A stretch of 64,000 nt of DNA from JABMQB01 sp963677475 (GTDB lineage: Bacteria; Bacteroidota; Bacteroidia; Bacteroidales; Prolixibacteraceae): the NCBI GenBank assembly GCA_963677475.2, contig CAXXQD010000022.1:1-64000 (forward strand), given 5' to 3'. The notes under the pieces are model-generated. The model was not told the DNA's origin. It ran no database searches and saw only the letters and a list, made by a program, of their open reading frames with translations. Within the stretch, counting starts at the first letter, position 1, and each line of letters starts with the position of its first letter. The translations under genes and the position numbers were made by a program. Shown in pieces: positions 1-8,907 of the stretch.

Positions 1-687
1 AACCAATGCCGAATAATCTATTACTTCACCATCTGAATTTGGGTATTGAATGATCGCCCCAAATACTTTGTCGGTATATTCAAAGTCTTTTGCAGGCATT
101 ACTTTTAATTCAATTCCCAGCGGATTTGCACGGGTTTTTAAATTATCAAGGGTTTGGGGCCAGACCTTTTCATCTACGAGCAGTTGGTTTACCCCTTCTT
201 TTGCTTTCTTTCGTGGCAGAAGATTGAACATCATACACATGGCTTCAACAGCAGCAGTTGCTTCATCGAGCAAAGATGCATTTGCCAAAGGCATAGCAGT
301 TAATTCACAAACCATGGTTTGGAAATTCAAAAGTGCTTCCAAACGTCCCTGGGATATTTCGGCCTGGTAAGGTGTATATGATGTGTACCACGAAGGGTTT
401 TCAAGTACATTTCGTAAAATTACGGCAGGGGTAATGGTGTCGTAATAACCCATTCCTATGTAGGTATTGAACACCTTATTTTTAGATGCCAAATTCAATA
501 TTTCCCGGAAGTACTTTCTTTCGGTCAACCCTTTTTCAAGGTTCAAGGGCTGCTTTAACCGTATGTTTTCCGGTACTGTTTGCTCAATTAATTCATCCAA
601 AGAAGATACCCCAATTTTTTCGAGCATAGTCCCTGTTTCAATGGACCTCGGACCGATATGCCTTGCTACAAATTTGTCATTTATCAT
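1..687 (-). CDS. gcvP: Glycine dehydrogenase (aminomethyl-transferring), N-terminal part
   Basis: This is the P protein of the glycine cleavage system, a PLP enzyme that decarboxylates glycine and passes the aminomethyl group to the lipoyl H protein. Only the first 229 codons lie in the window and the frame is open to the edge; the family is usually about 950 residues. The protein starts MINDKFVARHIGP and continues with the GcvP N-terminal signatures IGMGYYDT, NPSWYTSYTPYQAEISQGR and LLDEATAAVEAM. The start at 687 is preceded by GGCAGGAAA. I could not find another gcv gene beside it, and the active-site lysine lies outside the window. The call rests on recognising these conserved blocks. Confidence 0.93.
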   Translation of the reverse strand, partial: MINDKFVARHIGPRSIETGTMLEKIGVSSLDELIEQTVPENIRLKQPLNLEKGLTERKYFREILNLASKNKVFNTYIGMGYYDTITPAVILRNVLENPSWYTSYTPYQAEISQGRLEALLNFQTMVCELTAMPLANASLLDEATAAVEAMCMMFNLLPRKKAKEGVNQLLVDEKVWPQTLDNLKTRANPLGIELKVMPAKDFEYTDKVFGAIIQYPNSDGEVIDYSALV

Positions 688-774
688 TTTCCTGCCAGTG
701 TATTTATAATTATTCAGCAATATTAAAGCTTGCCAATTTCTTAAAACATGATTTTTATCTAGGCTGTTCTTAAT

Positions 775-1413
775 CTACGTTAAAAATGGGTTGTTTTGTT
801 TTTCAAAACCGATGGTAGTTTCCGGGCCATGCCCACAGTACACCACTGTATCTTCAGGCAAAACCAGCAATTTATTTTTGATATTTTGGATTAATGTATT
901 GTAATCGCCACCAGGCAAATCTGCCCTGCCAACACTTCCATAAAAAAGGATGTCGCCTGCAATGAGTGTTTTATCTGGCTTCGAATAAAGGGCCACATGA
1001 CCGGGCGCATGACCGGGGACATGGATAATTTCCAGTTCCGAATTTCCGAATACTATTTTATCTTTTTCTGAAATAAAAACATCGATTGGTGAAACAGCCT
1101 GCATTTCAAACCCAAAAGATTTTGCCTGTAAAGTTGCACGGTCAATCAAAAAGGCATCGTCTTTATGAGCCTCCAGTTTCAAATCGTATTTTTTTCGAAG
1201 GAATTCGACACCCATTAAATGATCGAAGTGGCAATGGGTATTTATAAGCCTGACCGGTTTAAATTCATTTTTTTCGATAAAATGGCAGACCTCATCTTCC
1301 TCTTCCCCATAATAAAAACCAGCATCAATAATTATACATTCTTTTGACTCATCATAAACTACCAGCGAATTCTCCTGAAGAGGATTAACCACAAACTTTT
1401 TAATCTTTAACAT
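775..1413 (-). CDS. MBL-fold metallo-hydrolase (glyoxalase II-like)
   Basis: This 212-aa protein is a complete metallo-beta-lactamase-fold hydrolase. The HxHxDH motif is H60, H62, D64 and H65 (in THCHFDHLMG), followed by H135 (PGHAPGH), D154 (AGDILF) and H195 (CGHGPET), so all dinuclear metal ligands are present. The family hydrolyses thioesters such as S-lactoylglutathione or related small substrates; the substrate here cannot be told. It begins two bases after the pcm stop codon on the same strand, so the two are almost certainly cotranscribed. There is no signal peptide, so it should be cytoplasmic. Confidence 0.85.
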   Translation of the reverse strand: MLKIKKFVVNPLQENSLVVYDESKECIIIDAGFYYGEEEDEVCHFIEKNEFKPVRLINTHCHFDHLMGVEFLRKKYDLKLEAHKDDAFLIDRATLQAKSFGFEMQAVSPIDVFISEKDKIVFGNSELEIIHVPGHAPGHVALYSKPDKTLIAGDILFYGSVGRADLPGGDYNTLIQNIKNKLLVLPEDTVVYCGHGPETTIGFEKQNNPFLT

Positions 1414-1415
1414 AA

Positions 1416-2063
1416 TTATATTTTTACGACCCCTTTAAGCATCGGTACAAAAACAAAATTCCCAAATTTCTCGGTACTAAATTCATCCTCACCAACTCTT
1501 TTAACCAATATCATTTCCTGTTTGTTTTTATCGCCAACCGGGATAACCATTTTCCCATTTAATTTAAGTTGTTTTTTTAAATCGTCAGGAATATAAGGTG
1601 CCCCTGCAGTAACAAGTATTTTATCAAAAGGTCCATAGGTTGGCAGTCCTTTATACCCGTCACCGAAAAAGAACTTTGGGGAATATCCCAATTCAGGAAG
1701 TAACTGTTGAACAGAAACATATAGCTGTTTTTGGCGCTCGATGGTAAAGACATTTGCTTCCAGTTCGAGCAAGACAGCAGCCTGATAACCGGAGCCTGTT
1801 CCAACTTCCAGTATTTTATCGTGTTTTTGAATGTCTAAAAGCTGTGTTTGAAAAGCAACCGTGTAAGGTTGGGATATGGTTTGGCCCGATCCGATGGGGA
1901 AAGCCTGGTCTTTATATGCAAAATTAATAAACGAACTTTCCATAAATAAATGCCTGGGCACTTTGCCTATGGCGTCTAATACCTTTTGGCTGCGAATGCC
2001 CTTCAACTTTAATCCCTCTACCAGTTTTTTTCGCAAACCCTGATGTCTCAAACTATCGTTCAT
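1416..2063 (-). CDS. pcm: Protein-L-isoaspartate O-methyltransferase
   Basis: The enzyme transfers a methyl group from S-adenosylmethionine to isoaspartyl residues of damaged proteins, starting their repair. At 215 aa it has the normal length. The family block QTISQP is at residues 61-66, SAM motif I (EVGTGSGYQ) is at about 86-94, and a later strand PFDKILVTAGAP carries the acceptor-side conserved residues. A TAnnTTTG promoter box lies about 24 bases upstream. It heads a two-gene operon with the metallo-hydrolase downstream. Confidence 0.92.
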   Translation of the reverse strand: MNDSLRHQGLRKKLVEGLKLKGIRSQKVLDAIGKVPRHLFMESSFINFAYKDQAFPIGSGQTISQPYTVAFQTQLLDIQKHDKILEVGTGSGYQAAVLLELEANVFTIERQKQLYVSVQQLLPELGYSPKFFFGDGYKGLPTYGPFDKILVTAGAPYIPDDLKKQLKLNGKMVIPVGDKNKQEMILVKRVGEDEFSTEKFGNFVFVPMLKGVVKI

Positions 2064-2087
2064 TCAAGTAAAATTAATTTATGCTTA

Positions 2088-2095
2088 CAAAATTA
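2088..2095 (-). promoter_or_regulatory. Promoter -7 box for pcm operon
   Basis: On the minus strand this reads TAATTTTG, a match to the Bacteroidota -7 consensus TAnnTTTG. It ends 24 bases before the pcm start codon. No good TTTG element is seen at the usual 19-20 base distance upstream. Confidence 0.45.
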
Positions 2096-2196
2096 ACCCA
2101 ATATTGCAGATAATAAGCCAACGAAAGCTTATCAATATTAACAATTGACGTTAATAAATTCCCTTAGGGACAAAACCCGTTGCATTCAAAATATTT

Positions 2197-2204
2197 TACC
2201 TTTG
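2197..2204 (+). promoter_or_regulatory. Promoter -7 box TACCTTTG next to a start codon
   Basis: TACCTTTG matches TAnnTTTG and ends only four bases before the ATG at 2209. Transcription would then begin at or inside the start codon, which would give a nearly leaderless mRNA, unless this box is fortuitous. No clear -33 element is present. Confidence 0.35.
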
Positions 2205-2208
2205 TTTT

Positions 2209-3075
2209 ATGCTGAATATCGGGTTAATAGGAAAGTCGGATTCCCTTGAACTTCAGATCAAGGAACTAAACACTTACAATGGGATTGCTATACAGGGCAA
2301 GTCTTCGGTCGGCACCAAAGATATGGATTCGGATTACAGTTATACGATACCTGAATACAACCGGGTGGAGTTATTGGAAAGATCAGATGCCCTGATTTTG
2401 GATGACCATACCCTTTTACCTTACGAACTTATTAAGGATGCTATCAAAAGAAACAAGCATATCTTTTTTGCAGATTATCCGGAATATTCAAATTCACAAT
2501 TTGAAGAATTGATCAAGTTAATCGATGAGTCGGGGACTATCGTACAAGTGAAGAACCCATATATGTATAATCCGGCAGTAAACTGGATTCGCAAAAAAAT
2601 GTCGACCCCTTTTTATATGGATATTGATTTGAAGTTGGATTTCAAAGATAAAAATGAAATCCCTTTTATTGAGCTGGTAATGATGTTATTAAAGGTTAAT
2701 TCCCTTGAGCTGAAAAAGGTAAAACCATTGTATTTTAAAAATGAAGCGAAGGAATATCGGTATAATAACATCCGATTTGAATTTAATAATTCTTCGGTAG
2801 TTAATTTAAAGATATTAAAATGGGACAAAGACAAGAGGTTTACCATCCATACAATTACAAATAACGAAATTATAAATGCCAATATACTGAAACCATCGGT
2901 GGAGTCCACTACTGGATATTCAAGTTTAAAAAGTTTTAAATTTTCCAGTGAATTTGAATCCTTTTTCTCTTCGATAAATAAACAAACACCACCCAAAACA
3001 AGCATGAAAGACTATTTTGAAGCAAAAGAAGCCACTGATGAGATTATAAATAATGTCACGTTCCCAACTTCTTAG
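2209..3075 (+). CDS. Gfo/Idh/MocA-like Rossmann protein, degenerate
   Basis: The 288-aa protein starts MLNIGLIGKS and has alternating strands and helices typical of the NAD-binding half of Gfo/Idh/MocA oxidoreductases, including a segment (residues about 62-85) resembling the strand, proline and helix that precede the nucleotide edge. The glycine-rich loop is reduced to GLIGKS and I see no clear EKP catalytic motif, so it may bind a nucleotide weakly or serve only as a scaffold. The C-terminal half has no motif I can name. It lies upstream of the exopolysaccharide sugar transferase on the same strand, which suggests but does not prove a role in surface polysaccharide synthesis. Confidence 0.5.
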   Translation: MLNIGLIGKSDSLELQIKELNTYNGIAIQGKSSVGTKDMDSDYSYTIPEYNRVELLERSDALILDDHTLLPYELIKDAIKRNKHIFFADYPEYSNSQFEELIKLIDESGTIVQVKNPYMYNPAVNWIRKKMSTPFYMDIDLKLDFKDKNEIPFIELVMMLLKVNSLELKKVKPLYFKNEAKEYRYNNIRFEFNNSSVVNLKILKWDKDKRFTIHTITNNEIINANILKPSVESTTGYSSLKSFKFSSEFESFFSSINKQTPPKTSMKDYFEAKEATDEIINNVTFPTS

Positions 3076-3086
3076 CCTATAAATTC

Positions 3087-3094
3087 TATTTTTG
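3087..3094 (+). promoter_or_regulatory. Possible -7 box upstream of the sugar transferase
   Basis: TATTTTTG fits TAnnTTTG and lies 90 bases before the start codon at 3185, giving a leader of about 85 bases. There is no convincing -33 element. Confidence 0.3.
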
Positions 3095-3184
3095 CAGCAA
3101 TAAAGTACCAAGCCAGCCGTTACACTTAAGCAAACTTAAAAGTTGCTTAGTAAAATAAGCTTGACCACTTTTAACCATTAAACT

Positions 3185-4600
3185 ATGAACAAGAAACGCC
3201 AGGTAGCTAAATACCTGATTTTTGACTTTTTGGCTGCTGCTATAAGTTGGACAGTTTTCTTTATCTACAGAAAAGAAGTAATTGAGCCTCAAAAATTTGG
3301 AGTTGATGTCCCTATTGATTTTAACACACGCTACTTCCTTGGGGCTATACTCATTCCTACTTTTTGGGTACTTTTTTATTACATCACAGGCTTTTATAAA
3401 AACATTTATCGAAGGTCAAGGCTGCTCGAACTCGGACAAACCATGCTCACCTCCATTTCAGGGGTAGTGGTGGTATTTTTTGTGTTCCTGCTGGATGATT
3501 CTATTGGATCCTATAAAAATTACTACAATCTGTTTTTTACCTTACTTGTCCTTCACTTTACGCTCACTTATTTTTTCAGGTTGGTACTTACAACCCGGAC
3601 AATTCACAAAATTCATAAAAGGGAAATAGGTTTTAGTACCATAATTATTGGGAGCGGCAAAAAAGCCACCCAAATATACCAGGATATGACAATCCAGGTC
3701 CGGCCGGCTGGGAACCAGTTTGTCGGATTTGTTTCTATCAAAAATAAAGAAGAATCTGAATTGGAAAAATTCCTTCCTAAATTGGGCGAGATTAGCGATT
3801 TAATGGAAATAATGAACAACACCTCCATTGAAGAGGTAATTATTGCTTTGGAAGAGGTTGAACATAAAAAATTAAGCGACATATTAACCATCATTGAGAA
3901 TAGGCAAATTACCATCTGGGGAATACCTGATTTGTATGATTTTTTATCGGGCACGGTGAGGATAAACACTATATACAGCAGCCCGCTTATTAAAATCTCC
4001 AATGGTTTAATGACCGGATGGCAGGAAAATGTTAAGCGCTTATTAGATGTAGTTTTATCTATTTTGGCAATCATCCTGTTTTCTCCTGTTTTTCTTATTG
4101 TTGGAATATTAATTAAAAAATCATCGAAAGGTCCTATATTTTATAGCCAGGAAAGGTTGGGCAGGTTTGGCGAACCTTTTACAATTTATAAATTCAGGAG
4201 CATGGTTCTGGGTGCCGAAGAAAATGGCCCGGCACTGTCGAGCAAAGAAGATGACAGGATTACCCCAATTGGAAAGTTTATGCGAAGGACCCACTTGGAC
4301 GAAATACCACAGTTCTACAATGTGATCAAGGGCGACATGTCGCTGGTTGGACCCCGGCCCGAAAGGCAATTTTACTGCGAACAGATTGTTAAACGCGCAC
4401 CTCATTACAGGCACTTGCATAAACTAAGACCAGGAATAACTTCCTGGGGGCAGGTAAAATACGGGTATGCCTCGGATGTTGACCAAATGCTGGAAAGATT
4501 ACCTTACGATATGATTTACCTTAAAAACATTTCTCTTTATATTGATTTTAAGATACTGATTTACACTGTAATGGCATGCTTCAAGGGGCAAGGAAAGTAA
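3185..4600 (+). CDS. Exopolysaccharide polyprenyl glycosylphosphotransferase (WbaP/WcaJ type)
   Basis: This 471-aa membrane enzyme should transfer a sugar-1-phosphate to undecaprenyl phosphate, the priming step of exopolysaccharide or O-antigen synthesis. The N-terminal part has several hydrophobic membrane segments, the middle carries a Rossmann-like CoA-binding-type domain (TIIIGSGKKA), and the C-terminal third is the bacterial sugar transferase domain. Signature blocks are YKFRSM, THLDEIPQF, GDMSLVGPRPE and RPGITSWGQV. Length and domain order match the family. No other polysaccharide gene follows directly, since the next gene is on the opposite strand with its stop codon 4 bases away. Confidence 0.92.
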   Translation: MNKKRQVAKYLIFDFLAAAISWTVFFIYRKEVIEPQKFGVDVPIDFNTRYFLGAILIPTFWVLFYYITGFYKNIYRRSRLLELGQTMLTSISGVVVVFFVFLLDDSIGSYKNYYNLFFTLLVLHFTLTYFFRLVLTTRTIHKIHKREIGFSTIIIGSGKKATQIYQDMTIQVRPAGNQFVGFVSIKNKEESELEKFLPKLGEISDLMEIMNNTSIEEVIIALEEVEHKKLSDILTIIENRQITIWGIPDLYDFLSGTVRINTIYSSPLIKISNGLMTGWQENVKRLLDVVLSILAIILFSPVFLIVGILIKKSSKGPIFYSQERLGRFGEPFTIYKFRSMVLGAEENGPALSSKEDDRITPIGKFMRRTHLDEIPQFYNVIKGDMSLVGPRPERQFYCEQIVKRAPHYRHLHKLRPGITSWGQVKYGYASDVDQMLERLPYDMIYLKNISLYIDFKILIYTVMACFKGQGK

Positions 4601-4603
4601 TTT

Positions 4604-5197
4604 CTATAAAGATATTTTCCCAGATTCAATCATCAAGACAATTTCTTCAATCATCCTGTCTTCGCCAACCGGATCGTATTTTGCTTTTAAATCGTTGCCA
4701 AATAATTTTGCGATCGACTGCCAAAAAAAAGCTTTAAACCCACCTCTGAAATCTTTAATGAGACTATAACCAGTCCTCCCAGTTTCACGGTCAACCAGTT
4801 TGATCAAGATACGCCCCTCTGAAATTGTTAGTTTCTTGAGCTCATCCTTATATTGGTCCATTAACTCCTTCTCCACCTGTTTGATCAATCTTCGTCTTTC
4901 TTTATCACTTTCCAGAGCCAGGTATTCTGGTTCGTATTGCTTAAGAAGTTCGTTTATTTTTTCAGCATAAGGGTAAACTTTTCTCACTTTTCGGACCAGG
5001 CGCCAAAATGTACGAACATATTTTTTCCCTTTGTATCCTTTTCGGGGCAATACCATTATTTCCTTTATTTCTTTACGGAAAACAGTGTCTTCATGTGATA
5101 CGATCCCAATCATAAAATCAGTTGTATCCCTGGTTTGTGCTTTAACAGAAAAACCAATAAAAAGGCTAAATATTATGGAAATAAAAATGATTCTCAC
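4604..5197 (-). CDS. DUF4294 family secreted protein
   Basis: The 197-aa protein has an N-terminal signal peptide (hydrophobic residues 3-18 followed by VKAQT) and the body of the Bacteroidota DUF4294 family, rich in basic and acidic residues, with blocks such as TFWRLVRKVRKVYPYA and DFRGGFKAFFWQ. Its molecular function is unknown. It is convergent with the sugar transferase and its start is about 100 bases from the divergent arginine deiminase gene. Confidence 0.85.
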   Translation of the reverse strand: MRIIFISIIFSLFIGFSVKAQTRDTTDFMIGIVSHEDTVFRKEIKEIMVLPRKGYKGKKYVRTFWRLVRKVRKVYPYAEKINELLKQYEPEYLALESDKERRRLIKQVEKELMDQYKDELKKLTISEGRILIKLVDRETGRTGYSLIKDFRGGFKAFFWQSIAKLFGNDLKAKYDPVGEDRMIEEIVLMIESGKISL

Positions 5198-5265
5198 AGC
5201 TCAATAATATGTTGTAAAAATAAAACGAATAATCTACTCTCCCATTATCCCACTTCATAAGTTTA

Positions 5266-5273
5266 TATATTTG
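5266..5273 (+). promoter_or_regulatory. Promoter -7 box for the arginine deiminase gene
   Basis: TATATTTG matches TAnnTTTG and ends 23 bases before the ATG, the same distance seen at other genes in this window. Confidence 0.5.
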
Positions 5274-5296
5274 TATGAACGTAACATCGTAAAATT

Positions 5297-6565
5297 ATGA
5301 CTTCAAGGATTAAAACATCCGTTAATTCGGAAATTGGAAAGCTCGAAGCAGTTATTCTTCATCAACCAGGTTCTGAAGTTGAAAACATGACTCCCGTTAA
5401 TGCAGAAAGGGCTTTGTATAGTGATATTTTAAACCTCCCGATTGCTAGTAGGGAATACCAACAATTAAAGGGGGTTTTAGATACGGTTTGTACCACTCTT
5501 GAAGTAGCAGGCCTGCTGGAAGAAGTATTACATAGCTGTGAATCTAAAAATAAATTGATTGCAAAAATCTGTACGAATGAATCGGTTTCTGAATTGCATC
5601 CGGTTTTATCGGAAGCGCAACCTAAACTACTTGCAAAACTTTTGATTGAGGGTATTGCGCTTGAAAAAAACAACCTGACCAATTATTTAAGCAACGAACG
5701 GTTTCTTTTGAGGCCACTGCACAACCTGTTTTTTACAAGGGACTCGGCAATGGGATTAAACGACAGTATGCTTATCGGGAAAATGGCAAATGTTGTGCGC
5801 GACCGTGAAGCCTTAATTATGGATGCCATTTTTAATAGCCATGAATTGTTTGAAACTTCGGTTATTAACCCTGGTGAATATACACGTCATGGGAAAACCG
5901 TAAAATCATTAACTTTTGAAGGAGGTGATTTTCAGGTAGCACGCGAAGATGTGTTTGTGATCGGAACCGGCATACGGACCAGCTCGCAAGGGATCGATTT
6001 TTTAATTGAGCAATTACAATTGGATACTACCAAAAAATACCATTTGATCATACAGGAACTTCCTTCTTCACCCGAATCGTTTATTCATTTAGATATGGTT
6101 TTTACATTTTTGGATAGGGATTCTTGTATGGTGTATAACCCAATAATAACTGAACTTAATAAGTTTAGGACGATCCATATTAAAATTGAAGGGGGAAAAG
6201 TTGCTCAAATTTCTGAACAACCGAATATCCTTATAGCTTTAAAGAAATTGGGGATTGATTTAAAACCTATTTCATGTGGCGGAAAAGAAGACCTTTGGGT
6301 TCAGGAAAGGGAACAATGGCACAGTGGTGCAAACTTTCTTGCCATCGCTCCCGGGAAAGTAATTGGCTACGAAAGAAACTCGCATACGGTCGATGAACTT
6401 CATCGGAATGGATATGAGGTTATTAAGGCAATAGATATTATTAACGGAATTAAAAAAGTGGACGATTACAGCAAATGTGTTATTACCATCGTAGGTTCTG
6501 AACTTGCACGAGGTGGTGGTGGTGCGCGTTGTATGACCATGCCAGTTAGGCGAAGTAAACTATAG
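5297..6565 (+). CDS. arcA: Arginine deiminase
   Basis: The enzyme hydrolyses arginine to citrulline and ammonia. At 422 aa it has the expected length. The substrate-binding and catalytic blocks are all visible: FTRDSAMG, the FEGGDF acid motif, HLDMVFTFLD with the catalytic histidine, and the C-terminal ARGGGGARCMTMP with the nucleophile C412. No ornithine carbamoyltransferase or carbamate kinase gene is next to it, so a complete ADI pathway is not shown here. The following rRNA/tRNA methyltransferase gene starts 3 bases after the stop and is probably in the same operon. Confidence 0.9.
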   Translation: MTSRIKTSVNSEIGKLEAVILHQPGSEVENMTPVNAERALYSDILNLPIASREYQQLKGVLDTVCTTLEVAGLLEEVLHSCESKNKLIAKICTNESVSELHPVLSEAQPKLLAKLLIEGIALEKNNLTNYLSNERFLLRPLHNLFFTRDSAMGLNDSMLIGKMANVVRDREALIMDAIFNSHELFETSVINPGEYTRHGKTVKSLTFEGGDFQVAREDVFVIGTGIRTSSQGIDFLIEQLQLDTTKKYHLIIQELPSSPESFIHLDMVFTFLDRDSCMVYNPIITELNKFRTIHIKIEGGKVAQISEQPNILIALKKLGIDLKPISCGGKEDLWVQEREQWHSGANFLAIAPGKVIGYERNSHTVDELHRNGYEVIKAIDIINGIKKVDDYSKCVITIVGSELARGGGGARCMTMPVRRSKL

Positions 6566-6568
6566 TTT

Positions 6569-7099
6569 ATGCGGAAATTAAGAAACAGCGAATTACTACG
6601 GCTTGATATAGATTCATACGCAAACACAAAAAAAATACCCCTTGTGGTGGTACTCGATAACATTAGAAGTTGCAACAATATTGGCTCGGTTTTCCGAACT
6701 TCGGATGCGCTTTTGGTAGAAAAAATAATGTTATGTGGGATTACAGCAACGCCGCCAAATAAAGAGATTCATAAAACTGCCCTGGACGCCGAAAAATCAG
6801 TTGAATGGGAATATTATAAAAATACCTTGGAAGCAGTTGAAAAACTTAAGGCAGAAGGGTACAAAGTATATGCCATTGAGCAGGTTGAGAAAAGCATTTC
6901 CTTACCCGATTATTTCCCTGAAGCGGATGAAAAAATTGCAGTGATTTTCGGGAATGAAGTGAAAGGGGTACAGCAAAAGGTTGTGGATGCGTGTGACAAT
7001 TCCATTGAAATCCCGCAATTCGGGACCAAGCATTCATTTAATATTTCTGTTTGTGCCGGAATTGTAATTTGGGATATCTTCCATAAAATGAATCTATAA
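6569..7099 (+). CDS. SpoU/TrmH-family RNA 2'-O-methyltransferase
   Basis: This 176-aa SPOUT-fold enzyme should methylate a ribose 2'-hydroxyl in tRNA or rRNA using S-adenosylmethionine. The three SpoU motifs are present: NNIGSVFR (about 36-43), IFGNEVKGV (126-134) and IPQFGTKHSFNIS (148-160), the last forming the knot. It is short and lacks an N-terminal substrate-binding extension. Which RNA and nucleotide it modifies cannot be told. It is tightly coupled to the arginine deiminase gene. Confidence 0.88.
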   Translation: MRKLRNSELLRLDIDSYANTKKIPLVVVLDNIRSCNNIGSVFRTSDALLVEKIMLCGITATPPNKEIHKTALDAEKSVEWEYYKNTLEAVEKLKAEGYKVYAIEQVEKSISLPDYFPEADEKIAVIFGNEVKGVQQKVVDACDNSIEIPQFGTKHSFNISVCAGIVIWDIFHKMNL

Positions 7100-7127
7100 A
7101 ACAGTCATTATGCCCAATTTCCTGATC

Positions 7128-7135
7128 TAATTTTG
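7128..7135 (+). promoter_or_regulatory. Possible -7 box for the carboxylesterase
   Basis: TAATTTTG matches TAnnTTTG about 100 bases before the start at 7239. It lies in the only sizeable gap between the methyltransferase and the esterase. No matching -33 element is seen. Confidence 0.3.
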
Positions 7136-7238
7136 CATTAGACGGTTCGATATACTCATCTTGCTTGCGAAACTTATGGATTCTTATTAACTTCCACACA
7201 ATAAAAATTAACCTAATAATAGATTTAAACCAACGACC

Positions 7239-8837
7239 ATGGCAACTAAAAAATCCGATGGTAAAGACCATCAATTGGGAAGACGAAATTTTATTAAGTC
7301 AGCAGCGTACGTAGCAGGAACTGCCGCAATTATTTCAAATCCTTTCATTTCAAAAGCATTCGGCGACACTGATCCCCTGGCTCAAACCAAATACGGAAAG
7401 ATTAAAGGGATAAAACAATCTGGTGTAAATATTTTTAAAGGGGTTCGGTACGGTGCCGATACTTCATCCAGAAGGTTTCAACCGGCACTTCCTCCACAAA
7501 AGTGGGACGGCATTCTTTCAACCACCGAATATGGGGCTTCGGCACCCCAATCACGTGGCGAAAGTAGCGAAGATTGTTTGTTCCTGAATATTTGGACACC
7601 GGGATTAAAAGATGGCGGCAAACGCCCAATTGTTTTTTATATTCATGGTGGTGCCTACTCCAACGGGTCCGGATCATCACCTTTATATGATGGAACGAAT
7701 TTATGTAACCGGGGCGATGTTGTTGTCATTACCATTAATCACCGCTTAAATGCATTTGGGTATTTATACCTTGGCAAACTCGGAGGGCCAGAACTTGCGT
7801 ACTCAGGCAATGTTGGGCAATTAGACATTATTATGGCATTAAAATGGGTTCAGGAACACGCCGAAGAGTTTGGTGGCGATGCCAACAATGTTACGGTCTT
7901 TGGTCAATCAGGTGGTGGTGCAAAAATTGCAACTTTAATGGCCACCCCAGCAGCTAAAGGATTGTTTCACCGTGCATGGACCATGAGCGGACAACAAGTA
8001 ACCGCAGCCGGACCAAGAGCAGCAACCCAAAGGGCTGAACGCCTGTTGGAGGAACTTAAAATCGACAAAAAAAATATTGAGGCAATTAAAACAATTCCCA
8101 TACAAGATATTTTGGAAGCATCAAAAGTTAGGGATTTATCGAGGCACGAAGACCGCAGCCTCTACTTTTGCCCGGTAATGGACGGGGTTGTGGTTCATCG
8201 TCACCCGTTCTATCCCGATGCTGCACCACAAACGTTAACCATCCCCATGGTGATTGGCAACACAATGAGGGAAACAAGGGCATTCCTGGGAAGGATACCA
8301 GGTGTGAATGAGCTTAGTTGGGAACAATTACCCGACCTCATCACCGTTAATCAATTTGTAGATATCAATGCAGAAGTTGTGATTGCAGAATATCGTAAAA
8401 TGTACCCCGACTACTCACCAACCGAGGTCTTTTTTGCTGCAACAACCGCAGGCAGGTCATGGCGCGGGGCAGTGATGGAAGCTCAGGAACGTGCAAAACT
8501 GAAAAATGCCGGCAATTATGTTTATCAGGTAAACTGGGGAATGGCACATCATACCATCGATATCCCGTTGGTTTTCGACAATACACATGTTAGGGGATTT
8601 GCATCATCCGATACCGGAGATGATAAGAAAGTGGCAGATATGATGAGCGAAACCTTTCTTGCTTTTGCAAAAACAGGAAATCCGAACAATGATAAAATAC
8701 CCGAATGGAAACCATATTCTATTGAGAAAAGGGAAACCATGATTATCGATAATCCTTTCCGAATGGAAAATGACCCTCGTGGTGGTGAAAGGGAATTTTA
8801 TAGCAAGGCTCCCTTTGTAGAAAGAGGAACTTACTAA
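7239..8837 (+). CDS. Tat-exported carboxylesterase (type B / para-nitrobenzyl esterase family)
   Basis: This 532-aa alpha/beta hydrolase should cleave carboxylic esters outside the cytoplasm. A twin-arginine signal is visible (GRRNFIKSAAYVAGTAA, about residues 14-30, cleavage probably after SKAFG). The type B signatures EDCLFLNIW (111-119), the oxyanion HGGAY (136-140) and the nucleophile elbow GQSGGG with S224 follow, and a histidine in MAHHTIDIPLVF is at the place of the catalytic His. The Tat motif suggests that it folds before export. The substrate is not evident and no transporter or pathway gene is adjacent. Confidence 0.9.
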   Translation: MATKKSDGKDHQLGRRNFIKSAAYVAGTAAIISNPFISKAFGDTDPLAQTKYGKIKGIKQSGVNIFKGVRYGADTSSRRFQPALPPQKWDGILSTTEYGASAPQSRGESSEDCLFLNIWTPGLKDGGKRPIVFYIHGGAYSNGSGSSPLYDGTNLCNRGDVVVITINHRLNAFGYLYLGKLGGPELAYSGNVGQLDIIMALKWVQEHAEEFGGDANNVTVFGQSGGGAKIATLMATPAAKGLFHRAWTMSGQQVTAAGPRAATQRAERLLEELKIDKKNIEAIKTIPIQDILEASKVRDLSRHEDRSLYFCPVMDGVVVHRHPFYPDAAPQTLTIPMVIGNTMRETRAFLGRIPGVNELSWEQLPDLITVNQFVDINAEVVIAEYRKMYPDYSPTEVFFAATTAGRSWRGAVMEAQERAKLKNAGNYVYQVNWGMAHHTIDIPLVFDNTHVRGFASSDTGDDKKVADMMSETFLAFAKTGNPNNDKIPEWKPYSIEKRETMIIDNPFRMENDPRGGEREFYSKAPFVERGTY

Positions 8838-8907
8838 TAAAATCAGTTAATCCCCCAACATTGTTTTTGAAAGATATTTGTCTTATTTTCATAGGAAAAT
8901 TCTTGTT

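Noticed and set aside
8878..8907. TTG start for the DUF2851 protein
   Set aside because: The ATG at 8908 gives the family-typical opening MPEEFLQYIW; the upstream extension has no conserved character.
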